Positions 41,170-49,456 of a DNA stretch of 64,000 nt are shown one piece after another. The stretch comes from G965276765 sp965276825 (GTDB taxonomy: Bacteria; Actinomycetota; Acidimicrobiia; Acidimicrobiales; Palsa-688). The first letter of the stretch is position 1. The number at the start of each line of letters is the position of its first letter. Where the stretch lies: the NCBI GenBank assembly GCA_965276825.1, contig OZ255630.1, forward strand, positions 2,728,001-2,792,000. The letters are read 5' to 3'. Under the pieces are notes generated by a model that was given only the letters and a program-made list of their open reading frames with translations, did no database searches and was not told the origin of the DNA. Both the position numbers and the translations under genes were made by a program.

Positions 41170-43464
41170 CTAGGTGAGTCCCTTCGGGCTTCGGTGGATG
41201 ACGTCGACGGGCTTGGCCACCATCCCCTCCCCGCCCGCCGAGGTGAGCTGCTCCCACCAGGAGACCGCTGCTGCCTCGCTGGTCTCGTCTCCGAGATCGA
41301 CGAGGGTCGACGCAGTCGCCCGGAACGTGCCGGGATCGGTGGCGCAGAGCCGGCCGATGACGTCGAGGTGCCACAGGTGGTCGGTGCGCGCGTGGACCTT
41401 GCCTTCGCCGGCGAGGACCTGGAACGGCGCCACGCGCAGGTCGTCGATCGAGTCGACCGGCCAGCAGTACCGCCGGTAGGCGTCGACGAACCCGACGGCC
41501 ATCGCGTGCCGGTCCCGGTGGAGGGCGAGGAGCTCCTCCGCATCGACGCCTCTGCTGGAGGCGGCGTCGAGCACGGCGACCTCGGCGGCGAGGGTGGCGG
41601 TGGCGGCGACACCGACCGACGCGTACTGGCGGCGGAGCAGCTCCTCGGCCTTGGCTGACCAGGGCAGCAGCTCGGCGTCGAGGACGATCCAGTCGGTGCC
41701 CAGCTCGTCCCACAGGCCGGCCGCGTCGACGCCGCCCCGGATCCTGGCCAGGAGCGCCACCTCCTGAGCCGGGTCGGTGAGCAGTGGTCGACCGGTCCGG
41801 GTGACGATCGCTCCAGCCGCCAGGTTGTCGACGACACCGAAGCGGCGGGCTGCCACCTCGCGGTCGCGACAGACCACGACCACCGCCCTCGAGCCCATGT
41901 GCTTCTCCTCGCACACCACCCGCTCGACTCCGTCACGGCGGAAGGCGGCGAACGCCTCGGTCGGATGCTCGAGCAGTCCTTCCCGTTGGGTGGTCGCGGT
42001 CGGGGCCATGGTCGGGGGGAGGTAGACGAGCCAGCGGGGGTCGGCGGCGAACCGGCTCATCACCTCGAGTGCCGCGATGGCGTTCTCCTCGCGGATGGTG
42101 ACGGTCTGGTGCAGCCGTGTCGTGATGATGCGCTTGCCGAGCACGTCGTCGATGTCCAGATCCGTCGGGGCCCGATCCACCGCGACCGGAGGAGCCGGGG
42201 TGAGCGGCCTGACGGGCTCCCAGTAGGTGCGGTGGGCGGAGACCGAGACGAGCTCGCGTTCGGGGTAGCGCAGCGCCGTCAACTTGCCGCCGAACACGCA
42301 GCCCGTGTCGATGCAGATGGTCTTGTTGAGCCAGGTGGCCTCCGGGACGGGGGTGTGGCCGTAGACGACCACGGCGTCACCCCGGTAGTCCTCGGCCCAG
42401 GCGTAGCGGACCGGCAGGCCGTACTCGTCGGTCTCGCCGGTCGTGTCGCCGTAGAGCGCGAACGAGCGCACCGCGCCCGACGCCCGGCCTTGCATGTCCT
42501 CCCGGAGGCCGGCGTGCGCGACGACGAGGCGCCCGTCGTCGAGGACGAAGTGGCTGACGAGCCCGTCGATGAACTCGACGACCTGGTTGCGGAGCTCGGG
42601 CGGCTGGGCCTGCAGCTGGGCGAGCGTCTCGGCCAGGCCGTGGCTGGCGGTGACCTTCGAGCCTCGCAGGGCACGCAGCAGCTTGGCTTCGTGGTTGCCG
42701 GGGATGCAGACGGCGTGGCCCGAGCCGACCATGCCCATCACCAGACGGAGCACCGCCGGGGTATCCGGTCCGCGGTCGACCAGGTCGCCGACGAACACGG
42801 CGCGCCGTCCGTCGGGGTGGGTGGCGTCGCGGCCGTCTGCTGCGACCTGGTAGCCGAGGAGCGCGAGCAGCTGGACGAGCTCGTCGGGGCAGCCGTGGAC
42901 GTCGCCGATGATGTCGAAGGGCCCGTGGTCGCGGCGACGGTCGGTCCAAAGCGGCCGACGTTCGATGGTCGCCGCATCGACCTCGTCGACGCCGTGGAGG
43001 ACCCATGACCGGTGGAATCCCTCGCGGCGCAGGTTGGGAAGGGAGCGGCGCAGCTGGCTCCGCTGGTTGCGCAGCACGTGGCGCCCGAAGTTCCGGTCCG
43101 CGCGGGCGAGGTTGCGTTCGGCGCACACCTCCTCGGGGACGTCGAGCACGATGGCGACGACGAGGACATGATGCCGTTTGGCCAGTGCGACCAGCGCCTT
43201 GCGGGCCTCGGGCTGGACGTTGGTGGCGTCGACCACCACCAGCTTCCCGGCCTCCAGGCGCTTGCTCGCGATGAAGTGCAGCACCTCGAACGCGGCGGCG
43301 GTGGCCGCCTGGTCGTTTTCGTCGTCGGATACCAGGCCCCGGCACAGATCGGAGGACAGGACCTCGGTGCGGGCGAAGTGGCGGCCGGCGAAGCTGGACT
43401 TGCCGGACCCGGACAGGCCGACCAGGGCGACCAGCGACAGCTCCGGCAGGGCGATCTCCGTCAT
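41170..43464 (-). CDS. pnkp: Polynucleotide kinase-phosphatase-ligase Pnkp, C-terminally truncated by amber stop
   Basis: 764 residues. Kinase domain: P-loop GLSGSGKSSF (residues 16-25). Metallophosphoesterase: DIIGDVHGCPDE, FVGDLVDRGPD, PGNHEAKLL, YGHTPVPEA. Ligase/adenylyltransferase: motif I EEKHMGSRAVVVV with the nucleophilic Lys, GLWDELGTDWIVLDAELLPW and EGMVAKP (motif IV). In whole enzymes (about 850-870 residues) motif V follows, but here TAG stops translation. The ancestral codon was probably CAG. With the tail it would total 847 residues, normal for the family. Pnkp heals and seals RNA cut by ribotoxins, with Hen1, whose stop overlaps this ATG by four bases. Confidence 0.95.
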   Translation of the reverse strand: MTEIALPELSLVALVGLSGSGKSSFAGRHFARTEVLSSDLCRGLVSDDENDQAATAAAFEVLHFIASKRLEAGKLVVVDATNVQPEARKALVALAKRHHVLVVAIVLDVPEEVCAERNLARADRNFGRHVLRNQRSQLRRSLPNLRREGFHRSWVLHGVDEVDAATIERRPLWTDRRRDHGPFDIIGDVHGCPDELVQLLALLGYQVAADGRDATHPDGRRAVFVGDLVDRGPDTPAVLRLVMGMVGSGHAVCIPGNHEAKLLRALRGSKVTASHGLAETLAQLQAQPPELRNQVVEFIDGLVSHFVLDDGRLVVAHAGLREDMQGRASGAVRSFALYGDTTGETDEYGLPVRYAWAEDYRGDAVVVYGHTPVPEATWLNKTICIDTGCVFGGKLTALRYPERELVSVSAHRTYWEPVRPLTPAPPVAVDRAPTDLDIDDVLGKRIITTRLHQTVTIREENAIAALEVMSRFAADPRWLVYLPPTMAPTATTQREGLLEHPTEAFAAFRRDGVERVVCEEKHMGSRAVVVVCRDREVAARRFGVVDNLAAGAIVTRTGRPLLTDPAQEVALLARIRGGVDAAGLWDELGTDWIVLDAELLPWSAKAEELLRRQYASVGVAATATLAAEVAVLDAASSRGVDAEELLALHRDRHAMAVGFVDAYRRYCWPVDSIDDLRVAPFQVLAGEGKVHARTDHLWHLDVIGRLCATDPGTFRATASTLVDLGDETSEAAAVSWWEQLTSAGGEGMVAKPVDVIHRSPKGLT

Positions 43465-44864
43465 CGGGTGAACACCGCCATCTGGGTGGGCTGGCCCCGC
43501 TCCGGGTCGGCCGGACCGATGCCCGACAGCTCGACGTGGTAACCGTGGCTGTCCGCCACCCGGGCGGACCAGTGGGCCAGTTCGGAGCGGGTCCACTCGA
43601 AGCGGTGGTCCCGGTGCCGCAGTGCGCCCGCCGGCAGGCCTTCGAACAGGGCGTTGTACTCGACGTTCGGAGTGGTCACGACGATGGTGCGAGGTCGGGC
43701 GTAGGCGAACACGGCGCGCTCGAACGCCCCGAGTCGAGGCGGATCGAGGTGCTCGACCACCTCGACGACGGTGGCCACGTCGAAGCCGGTGAGGCGACGG
43801 TCCCGATAGGTGAGCGCACCTTGCGCCAGCTCGACGCGCGCCCGCTGGCGGGGCGCCATCGTCTCGAGGTGCAGGCGCCGGGTCGCAGCCTCGAGGGCGC
43901 GGTAGGAGACGTCGATGCCGAGCACCCGCTCGACGTCGGTGTCCCGCAGCAGGCGGCCGACCAGCTGGCCCCCACCGCACCCGAGATCCACCACCCGGCG
44001 GGCGCCCGCCGCCCGCACGGCGTCGACGACCGCGTCCAGGCGCTGGTCGTTGAGGCTGATCCGCTCCTCCACCGCTTCCTCTTCGGCATCGTGGGCCGCA
44101 GCAGCCTCGTCGGGATCCTCGACCGCCTCCTCCGTGAGCCGAGCCAGGGCGTCGGTGGTCAACCGACGGTCGTGGCGCAGGTAGCGGCGGGCGATCAGCT
44201 CACGGTCGGGGTGCGCCGCGAGCCACGCACCGCCCCGACGCAGCAGCTTGTCCACCTCGTCCGGGCCGACCCAGTAGTGCTTGTCGTCGTCGAGCACGGG
44301 AAGGAGGACGAAGAGATGGTCGAGCACCTCGCGGAGACGCATCGTGGCGCGCAGCTCGACGGCGAGGTACCGGCTGTCACCCCACTCGGCAAACTGCTCG
44401 TCGAGCGCCATGCGCTCCGCCGACACCTCGTAGCCGAGCGGCTCGAACAGCCGACGAAGCAGCCCCTCACCGCCCCGGCAGGGCACGACCGGCAGGGCCA
44501 CGACGAAGGCGAGGGCCTCGCCGACCAGCTCGGGGCGCTCCTTGCTCCGGCCGGTCATCGCCGTCGCGAAGCACCTGCCCAAGGCCACCGACAGAAATGA
44601 CGATGCCGCGTACGGTCGATCGTTGACGTGCTGCTCCAGCGACGAGTCCCTGCCTCGGGGGCCGCCCCTTCTTCCCCGGACCAGCCCGACCGGGTCGACG
44701 TCGACCAGCAGGGCCGCCGTGCAGCGCTCGTCGCTGGCATCGGAATAGACCACCCGCGCCGTCCCGAAGGGCACCTCGATCTCGTGGACGCGATCGGGGT
44801 GCTTGTGCAGCAGGAACCCCAGGTCGGTCGCCGGAACGTGGGTGGTCGAGATCGTCAGCAGCAT
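43461..44864 (-). CDS. hen1: Hen1 3'-terminal RNA ribose 2'-O-methyltransferase
   Basis: 467 residues from ATG 44864. N-terminal Hen1_L domain (LLTISTTHVPATDLGFLLHKHP, VNDRPYAASSFLSVALG), the Pnkp ligase-activating part. C-terminal SAM methyltransferase: VVDLGCGGGQLVGRLL, metal ligands in VEVVEHLDPPRL (ExxEH) and the His in RHRDHRFEW. It methylates the 2'-OH at the break during RNA repair, marking the site against re-cleavage. Coupled to pnkp (ATGA). Intact. Confidence 0.95.
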   Translation of the reverse strand: MLLTISTTHVPATDLGFLLHKHPDRVHEIEVPFGTARVVYSDASDERCTAALLVDVDPVGLVRGRRGGPRGRDSSLEQHVNDRPYAASSFLSVALGRCFATAMTGRSKERPELVGEALAFVVALPVVPCRGGEGLLRRLFEPLGYEVSAERMALDEQFAEWGDSRYLAVELRATMRLREVLDHLFVLLPVLDDDKHYWVGPDEVDKLLRRGGAWLAAHPDRELIARRYLRHDRRLTTDALARLTEEAVEDPDEAAAAHDAEEEAVEERISLNDQRLDAVVDAVRAAGARRVVDLGCGGGQLVGRLLRDTDVERVLGIDVSYRALEAATRRLHLETMAPRQRARVELAQGALTYRDRRLTGFDVATVVEVVEHLDPPRLGAFERAVFAYARPRTIVVTTPNVEYNALFEGLPAGALRHRDHRFEWTRSELAHWSARVADSHGYHVELSGIGPADPERGQPTQMAVFTR

Positions 44865-44980
44865 CAGGTCCGCCTCATCGCAGCCACGATCATGCCGCAG
44901 ACACCCGGGGCGCACCGCCGATTCGGCTGCCATCTGGCTCCCTCCCGCATGGACGGCCGGGGTGTGGGTAAATCGCGACG

Positions 44981-45901
44981 GTGCCAGGCCCCGGTCCCTC
45001 CTCGCTACCGGGTCATGTGCTCGTCACCGGCTGGTTCAGCTTCGACACCGCCGAGGTGACCGCCGGCGACCTGCTCGCCGGCCAGACCGTCCGCCGGTGG
45101 CTGAGCGACGCGTCGATCCCCCACTCGGTGGCTGTCGCCGCCAACTTCCGGACCGGTGACGAGGTCGGCTGGACCGAGGTGGATCCCCGCCGGGTCGACA
45201 ACCTGGTCTTCGCCTGCGGCCCGGCGGGCGGCCCGCTGGTCGAGGAGCTGATGGCGCGGTTCCCCGACGCCAGGAAGGTCGGCGTCGGCGTCTCGGTGGT
45301 GGAGGCGACGGCGCGCCTCGGCCTCGACCGGGTCATCGAGCGTGACGACGGGGCGCGGGCGACGCCCGATCTGGCCGTGGGCACCGCGACCGCCCCCGCA
45401 CCGGTCGTGGCCGTCGTCCGCGGCCACGCCCAGCCCGAGTACGGGGACCGGCAGCGCCACCACGACGCCCACGCCGCGCTCGACCGGCTCCTGCTGCGCA
45501 CCGACGTCGCCCCCGTGGCCGTCGACACCCGGCTGCACCCCGGGGAGGCCCACCTCTGCTCCACCCCGGGGCAGCTGGTCTCCGCACTCGGCCGATTCGA
45601 CGCCATCGTCACCACCCGCCTCCACGGACTGGTGCTCGGGCTCCACGCCCGGGTGCCCGTGCTGGCCATCGACCCGATCGACGGGGGCGCCAAGGTCCGG
45701 CGTCAGGGCGAGGCCCTCGGCTGGCCTGCGGTCGTCGGCGTCGAGGAGGCCGACGACGACCGTCTCGACCGGTTGCTGGCCTGGTGCCTGGGTGACGAGG
45801 CCCGCCGGCGTGCGCAGCCCGGCACGGCGACGGCGCGCCTCGCCCTCGTGGACACCCGGGACCGCTTCCTGGACGCCCTCGCACCCGCGGCCGCCCGGTG
45901 A
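44981..45901 (+). CDS. Polysaccharide pyruvyl transferase-like protein
   Basis: 306 residues from GTG 44981 (GTG 45017 also possible). GT-B-like fold with the CsaB/WcaK signature TTRLHGLVLGLHARVPVLAID and KVRRQGEALGW; the N-domain has VLVTGWFSFDTAEVTAGD. Such enzymes transfer pyruvate to sugars of cell-wall glycans. It is the first gene of the glycan region and overlaps the next by four bases. Divergent from hen1. Confidence 0.82.
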   Translation: MPGPGPSSLPGHVLVTGWFSFDTAEVTAGDLLAGQTVRRWLSDASIPHSVAVAANFRTGDEVGWTEVDPRRVDNLVFACGPAGGPLVEELMARFPDARKVGVGVSVVEATARLGLDRVIERDDGARATPDLAVGTATAPAPVVAVVRGHAQPEYGDRQRHHDAHAALDRLLLRTDVAPVAVDTRLHPGEAHLCSTPGQLVSALGRFDAIVTTRLHGLVLGLHARVPVLAIDPIDGGAKVRRQGEALGWPAVVGVEEADDDRLDRLLAWCLGDEARRRAQPGTATARLALVDTRDRFLDALAPAAAR

Positions 45902-46818
45902 CGACCGCGGCGGCCGACGTGCCGCCCGTGTCGGACCTCACCGTGGTGATCATCACCAGGGACCGCGGCGAGGAGCTGTGCGCCACGTTGGGCCACCTCG
46001 CCGCCCTGCCCGAGCGTCCACCGGTGATCGTCGTGGACAACGGGTCGGGCGACGACACCGTCCGGATGGTCGACCACAGGTTTCCCGAGGTCCGCGTCGT
46101 CGCCCTCGGCTCCAACCAGGGTGGCAGCGGCCGCAACGTCGGCGTGAGCCTGGCGGCCACCACGCTGGTCGCCTTCTGCGACGACGACACGTGGTGGTCG
46201 CCGGGTTCCCTCGCTGCGGCCGCCGATCTCTTCGCCGCCCACCCCCGCCTCGCCGTGGCGACCGCGAGGATCCTCGTGGAGCCGGAGGGGGAGACCGACG
46301 CCATGAGCCTGGAGATGGGCGAGAGCCCGTTGCCCCGGCCGACCGATGCACCCGGTGCCCCCCTGCTCAGCTTCCTGGCGGGTGCGTCGGTGGTCCGCCG
46401 GCGCGCCTTCCTGGGCTGTGGCGGCTTCTCGGGGGAGCTGTTGATCGGCGGCGAGGAGGAGCTGCTCGGCTGTGACCTGGCCGACGCCGGGTGGGCCATG
46501 GCCTACGTGCCCGAGCTCGAGATCCACCACCGGGCGTCCGTGCTGCGTGACGCCCACCTCCGCCGCCGTCAGGGCATCCGCAACACGCTGTGGTGCACCT
46601 GGCTCCGTCGTCCGCTTCCGAGCGCGTGGCGGCGCACCCGCTCGCTGCTGCGCAGCTTCCCGCGCGACGCGGTCTCGGCCGCCGCCCTCGTCGATGCGGT
46701 CGGAGGCGTGTCGTGGATCCTCTCGGCCCGCCGGCCGGTCGGTCAGGACGTGGAGGCCGGTCTGACCGCCCTGGAGGCCGGCCAGGCCCGCTCCGAGGCC
46801 CGCCGCTACGTGTCCTGA
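45898..46818 (+). CDS. Family 2 glycosyltransferase
   Basis: 306 residues from GTG 45898. GT-A motifs: VVIITRDRGEELCATLGHLA, VIVVDNGSGDDTVRMV, FCDDDTWWSPGSLAA (DxD-type site), GGFSGELLIGGEEELLGCDL. The C-terminus has no membrane helices. Close paralogue of the gene at 46,806 on the opposite strand; both share RRRAFLxxGGF and GGEEEL. Transfers an unknown sugar, likely to the heptose glycan. Confidence 0.9.
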   Translation: MTTAAADVPPVSDLTVVIITRDRGEELCATLGHLAALPERPPVIVVDNGSGDDTVRMVDHRFPEVRVVALGSNQGGSGRNVGVSLAATTLVAFCDDDTWWSPGSLAAAADLFAAHPRLAVATARILVEPEGETDAMSLEMGESPLPRPTDAPGAPLLSFLAGASVVRRRAFLGCGGFSGELLIGGEEELLGCDLADAGWAMAYVPELEIHHRASVLRDAHLRRRQGIRNTLWCTWLRRPLPSAWRRTRSLLRSFPRDAVSAAALVDAVGGVSWILSARRPVGQDVEAGLTALEAGQARSEARRYVS

Positions 46819-47684
46819 GGCGACGTCGTGAAGGCGTGGGCCACGTCCGGCCTCACCCGGTGGCGCCTGGCCGCTACCCAGGAGAGTGACCCCGCCGCCG
46901 CCGCGCCGGCCCTGGCCGTCGCTCCGACGCCGAAGCCGCCGCGCGTGCTCCGGCTCAGGGCGAGGACCGGCGGGTAGCGGAGCCATGCGGTCAGCAGGTG
47001 GTTGCGGGCCAGCAGCCGGCGCCGGGTCGCGACGTCACGTGACGTGGACGGGTGGTGCCTGGCCACGACCTCGGGGGCGTACACCAGCTTCCAACCGGCG
47101 TCGGCGAGGTCGAGGGCGACGAGCTCCTCCTCGCCCCCGATGAGGAGGTGGGCCTCGAACCCCCCGGTGGCGAGGAAGGCACAGCGTCGGACGATCGCCG
47201 CGCAGGCCAGGAAGCCGGTGATCCCTCGCGGGCCGTCCGGCGCCGGCCGCAGCCACGGATCGAGCGCGCCGGCCGCCATGGCCGCCGAGACCGGGTCGAG
47301 GGTGCCGTGGGTGCCGACCAGCACCCGTCCCGCCAGCAGGCCGAGGGCGGGGTCGGCGTCGAAGCGGGCGGCGGCGGCGGCCAACGCACCTGGCTCCCAC
47401 CACGAGTCGTCGTCGCTGAAGGCCACGAGCGGCGTGGCCGCGCACCGGGCGCCGACGGTCCTGGCCGCGGCGCCGAGGTTGGCCGGCAGCGCGATGACCC
47501 CGACGGCCGCGAACTGCTCGACCACGCGCCGCACCGTCCCGTCGCGCGAGGCGTTGTCGACCACCACCACGTCGGGTCGCTCCGGGAGGCTCGTCAGGCG
47601 GTCGAGCGTGGTGACGAGCTCGTCGCGGCGGTTGCGGGTCGCGATCACCACCGTCGTGGCCGTCGGCCGCTCGTCGGATGCCAC
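46806..47684 (-). CDS. Family 2 glycosyltransferase
   Basis: 292 residues from GTG 47684. VVIATRNRRDELVTTLDRLT, VVVVDNASRDGTVRRV, FSDDDSWWEPGALAAA, GGFEAHLLIGGEEELVALDL. It lies tail-to-tail with its paralogue (13-base overlap of the coding ends) and is divergent from the carbamoyltransferase, with a strong palindrome just upstream of its start. Confidence 0.9.
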   Translation of the reverse strand: MASDERPTATTVVIATRNRRDELVTTLDRLTSLPERPDVVVVDNASRDGTVRRVVEQFAAVGVIALPANLGAAARTVGARCAATPLVAFSDDDSWWEPGALAAAAARFDADPALGLLAGRVLVGTHGTLDPVSAAMAAGALDPWLRPAPDGPRGITGFLACAAIVRRCAFLATGGFEAHLLIGGEEELVALDLADAGWKLVYAPEVVARHHPSTSRDVATRRRLLARNHLLTAWLRYPPVLALSRSTRGGFGVGATARAGAAAAGSLSWVAARRHRVRPDVAHAFTTSPQDT

Positions 47685-47694
47685 CTCCGCAGGT

Positions 47695-47726
47695 AATCAC
47701 CTGCAGATGATTATCTGCAGGTGATT
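47695..47726. promoter_or_regulatory. Perfect 14+14 palindrome, operator candidate
   Basis: AATCACCTGCAGAT (47695-47708), spacer GATT, then ATCTGCAGGTGATT (47713-47726). The arms are exact complements. It lies 11 bases upstream of the minus-strand GT2 and 53 upstream of the carbamoyltransferase, so it can control both. A rho-independent terminator is unlikely in this divergent gap. Confidence 0.8.
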
Positions 47727-47779
47727 CGTTCTGCGACGCTCGGGTACGTCGATGGGTATCCCCACATCGAAGGGAACGC

Positions 47780-49456
47780 ATGGCGGTCGTCCTCGGTATC
47801 AACGCGGTGTTCCACGACCCGGCCGCCGCGCTCGTCGTCGACGGCCGGACGGTGGCCGCGGCCGAGGAGGAGCGCTTCAGCCGCATCAAGCACGGCAAGG
47901 AGGCCGTGCCGTTCAGCACCTGGGAGCTGCCGGAGCGGGCGGCCCGTTGGTGCCTCGCCGAGGTCGGCCTCCGGCCCTCCGACGTCGACGTCGTCACCTA
48001 CTCCTACGATCCTGCGCTCCTGGACGGTCAGAGCGGCGACGTCACCGCCGACGACTACGAGCCGATGCGCACCCTCTACGCCGAGCGGGCTCCTTCCTTC
48101 CTCGAGTCCGCCCTGCCGGGGATCGACGGCGACCGGTTGCGCTACGTGCGCCACCACATCGCCCACGCCGCCTCCGCCTACCTCGCCGCGCCCTTCCGCG
48201 ATTCCGCCGTGCTCGTGGTCGACGGTCGGGGCGAGGTGGCCACCCACCTCGCCGGCCGCTCGGTCGACGGGCAGCTGGAGGTCTTCTGCACCCAGGAGCT
48301 CCCGCACTCCCTCGGGTTGATGTACGAGGACCTGACCGTCCACCTCGGCTTCAAACGGTCGTCGGACGAGTACAAGGTGATGGCCATGGCGTCCTACGGG
48401 ACGCCCCGGCACCTGCCCCTGCTGCGCCAGCTCATCCGCACGACCGGAGCGGGCGGGTTCGTGGTGGAGCCGATCCCCTGGGCGCAGCTCGCCCCGGCCC
48501 GGTCCGGCGAGGGTGGGTGGGACCGCGCCCACGCCGACCTGGCGTCGAGCGTCCAGCACCGACTCGAGGAGGTCCTGCTCGAGCTGGCCGGTTGGCTCCA
48601 CCGGAGCACCGGCGAATCCCGGCTCACGATGGCCGGCGGCGTCGCCCTCAACTGTGTGGCCAACTCCCGCATCCTCGCCGAGGGTCCCTTCGAGGAGCTG
48701 TGGGTCCAGCCGGCCGCCGGCGACGCCGGCACAGCTCTCGGGGGCGCCCTGTACGCGGCCCGTGAGATCGGCGACCCGGTGCAGCCCGTGCCCACCACGG
48801 CTCTCGGTCGGGCCTGGTCGGACGAGGAGGTGGCCGGGATCCTCGCCGAGGCGGACGTCGACTACGAGCGTCCCGACGATCTGGCTGGTGCAGTGGCCGA
48901 GGCCCTCGCCGCCAACGGGGTGGTCGGATGGTTCGAGGGACGCAGCGAGTACGGTCCTCGCGCCCTCGGGCACCGCAGCCTGTTGGCCAACCCGCTCCAC
49001 TCCGGCAACCTGGAGCGTCTCAACACGATCAAGGGACGCGAGCAGTTCCGGCCCGTCGCGCCGATGGTGACCGCCGAGCGGGCCTCGGAGATCTTCGACG
49101 GCCCCTTTCCCAGCCCCTACATGCTCTTCACCCACCGTGTCCGACCGGGGTGGGCCGAGCGCATCCCCGCCGCCGTGCACGTCGACGGCTCGGCGCGCGT
49201 CCAGACGGTCGACGCCGGCGACGAGCCCGCGATCCACCGGCTGCTTTGCGCCTTCGAGCGCCTCGTCGGGGTGCCCGTGCTGGTCAACACGAGCTTCAAC
49301 ACGGCGGGTCGACCGATGGTCGACTCGCCTCGGGACGCGCTCGAGTGCTTCGGGTCGGCGCCCGTCGACCTGCTGGTCCTCGGCCCGTTCCTGCTCCGCC
49401 GGAGTCGCACCACGGCGCGCCGAGGCGTGGGGCGCGTCGCCCTGGCCCGCACGTGA
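47780..49456 (+). CDS. Carbamoyltransferase (NodU/CmcH family)
   Basis: 558 residues from ATG 47780. N-terminal ASKHA-type domain: VLGINAVFHDPAAALVVDG, EEERFSRIKHGKEAVPF, HHIAHAASAYLAAPF with the metal-binding His residues, TMAGGVALNCVANSRI. C-terminal YrdC-like part: GRSEYGPRALGHRSLLANP and PVLVNTSFNTAGRPMV. It moves a carbamoyl group from carbamoyl phosphate to a hydroxyl on a sugar or antibiotic-like acceptor. First gene of the eight-gene coupled operon. Confidence 0.93.
   Translation: MAVVLGINAVFHDPAAALVVDGRTVAAAEEERFSRIKHGKEAVPFSTWELPERAARWCLAEVGLRPSDVDVVTYSYDPALLDGQSGDVTADDYEPMRTLYAERAPSFLESALPGIDGDRLRYVRHHIAHAASAYLAAPFRDSAVLVVDGRGEVATHLAGRSVDGQLEVFCTQELPHSLGLMYEDLTVHLGFKRSSDEYKVMAMASYGTPRHLPLLRQLIRTTGAGGFVVEPIPWAQLAPARSGEGGWDRAHADLASSVQHRLEEVLLELAGWLHRSTGESRLTMAGGVALNCVANSRILAEGPFEELWVQPAAGDAGTALGGALYAAREIGDPVQPVPTTALGRAWSDEEVAGILAEADVDYERPDDLAGAVAEALAANGVVGWFEGRSEYGPRALGHRSLLANPLHSGNLERLNTIKGREQFRPVAPMVTAERASEIFDGPFPSPYMLFTHRVRPGWAERIPAAVHVDGSARVQTVDAGDEPAIHRLLCAFERLVGVPVLVNTSFNTAGRPMVDSPRDALECFGSAPVDLLVLGPFLLRRSRTTARRGVGRVALART

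Noticed and set aside
41170..41172. Genome-wide reassignment of TAG as a sense codon
   Set aside because: Other genes in the window, such as the MoaD/ThiS gene at 2,539 and the fusion gene ending at 18,765, end normally in TAG.
40903..41658. A 251-codon plus-strand ORF
   Set aside because: It is antisense to pnkp, whose motifs are clear on the minus strand; no family similarity on the plus strand.
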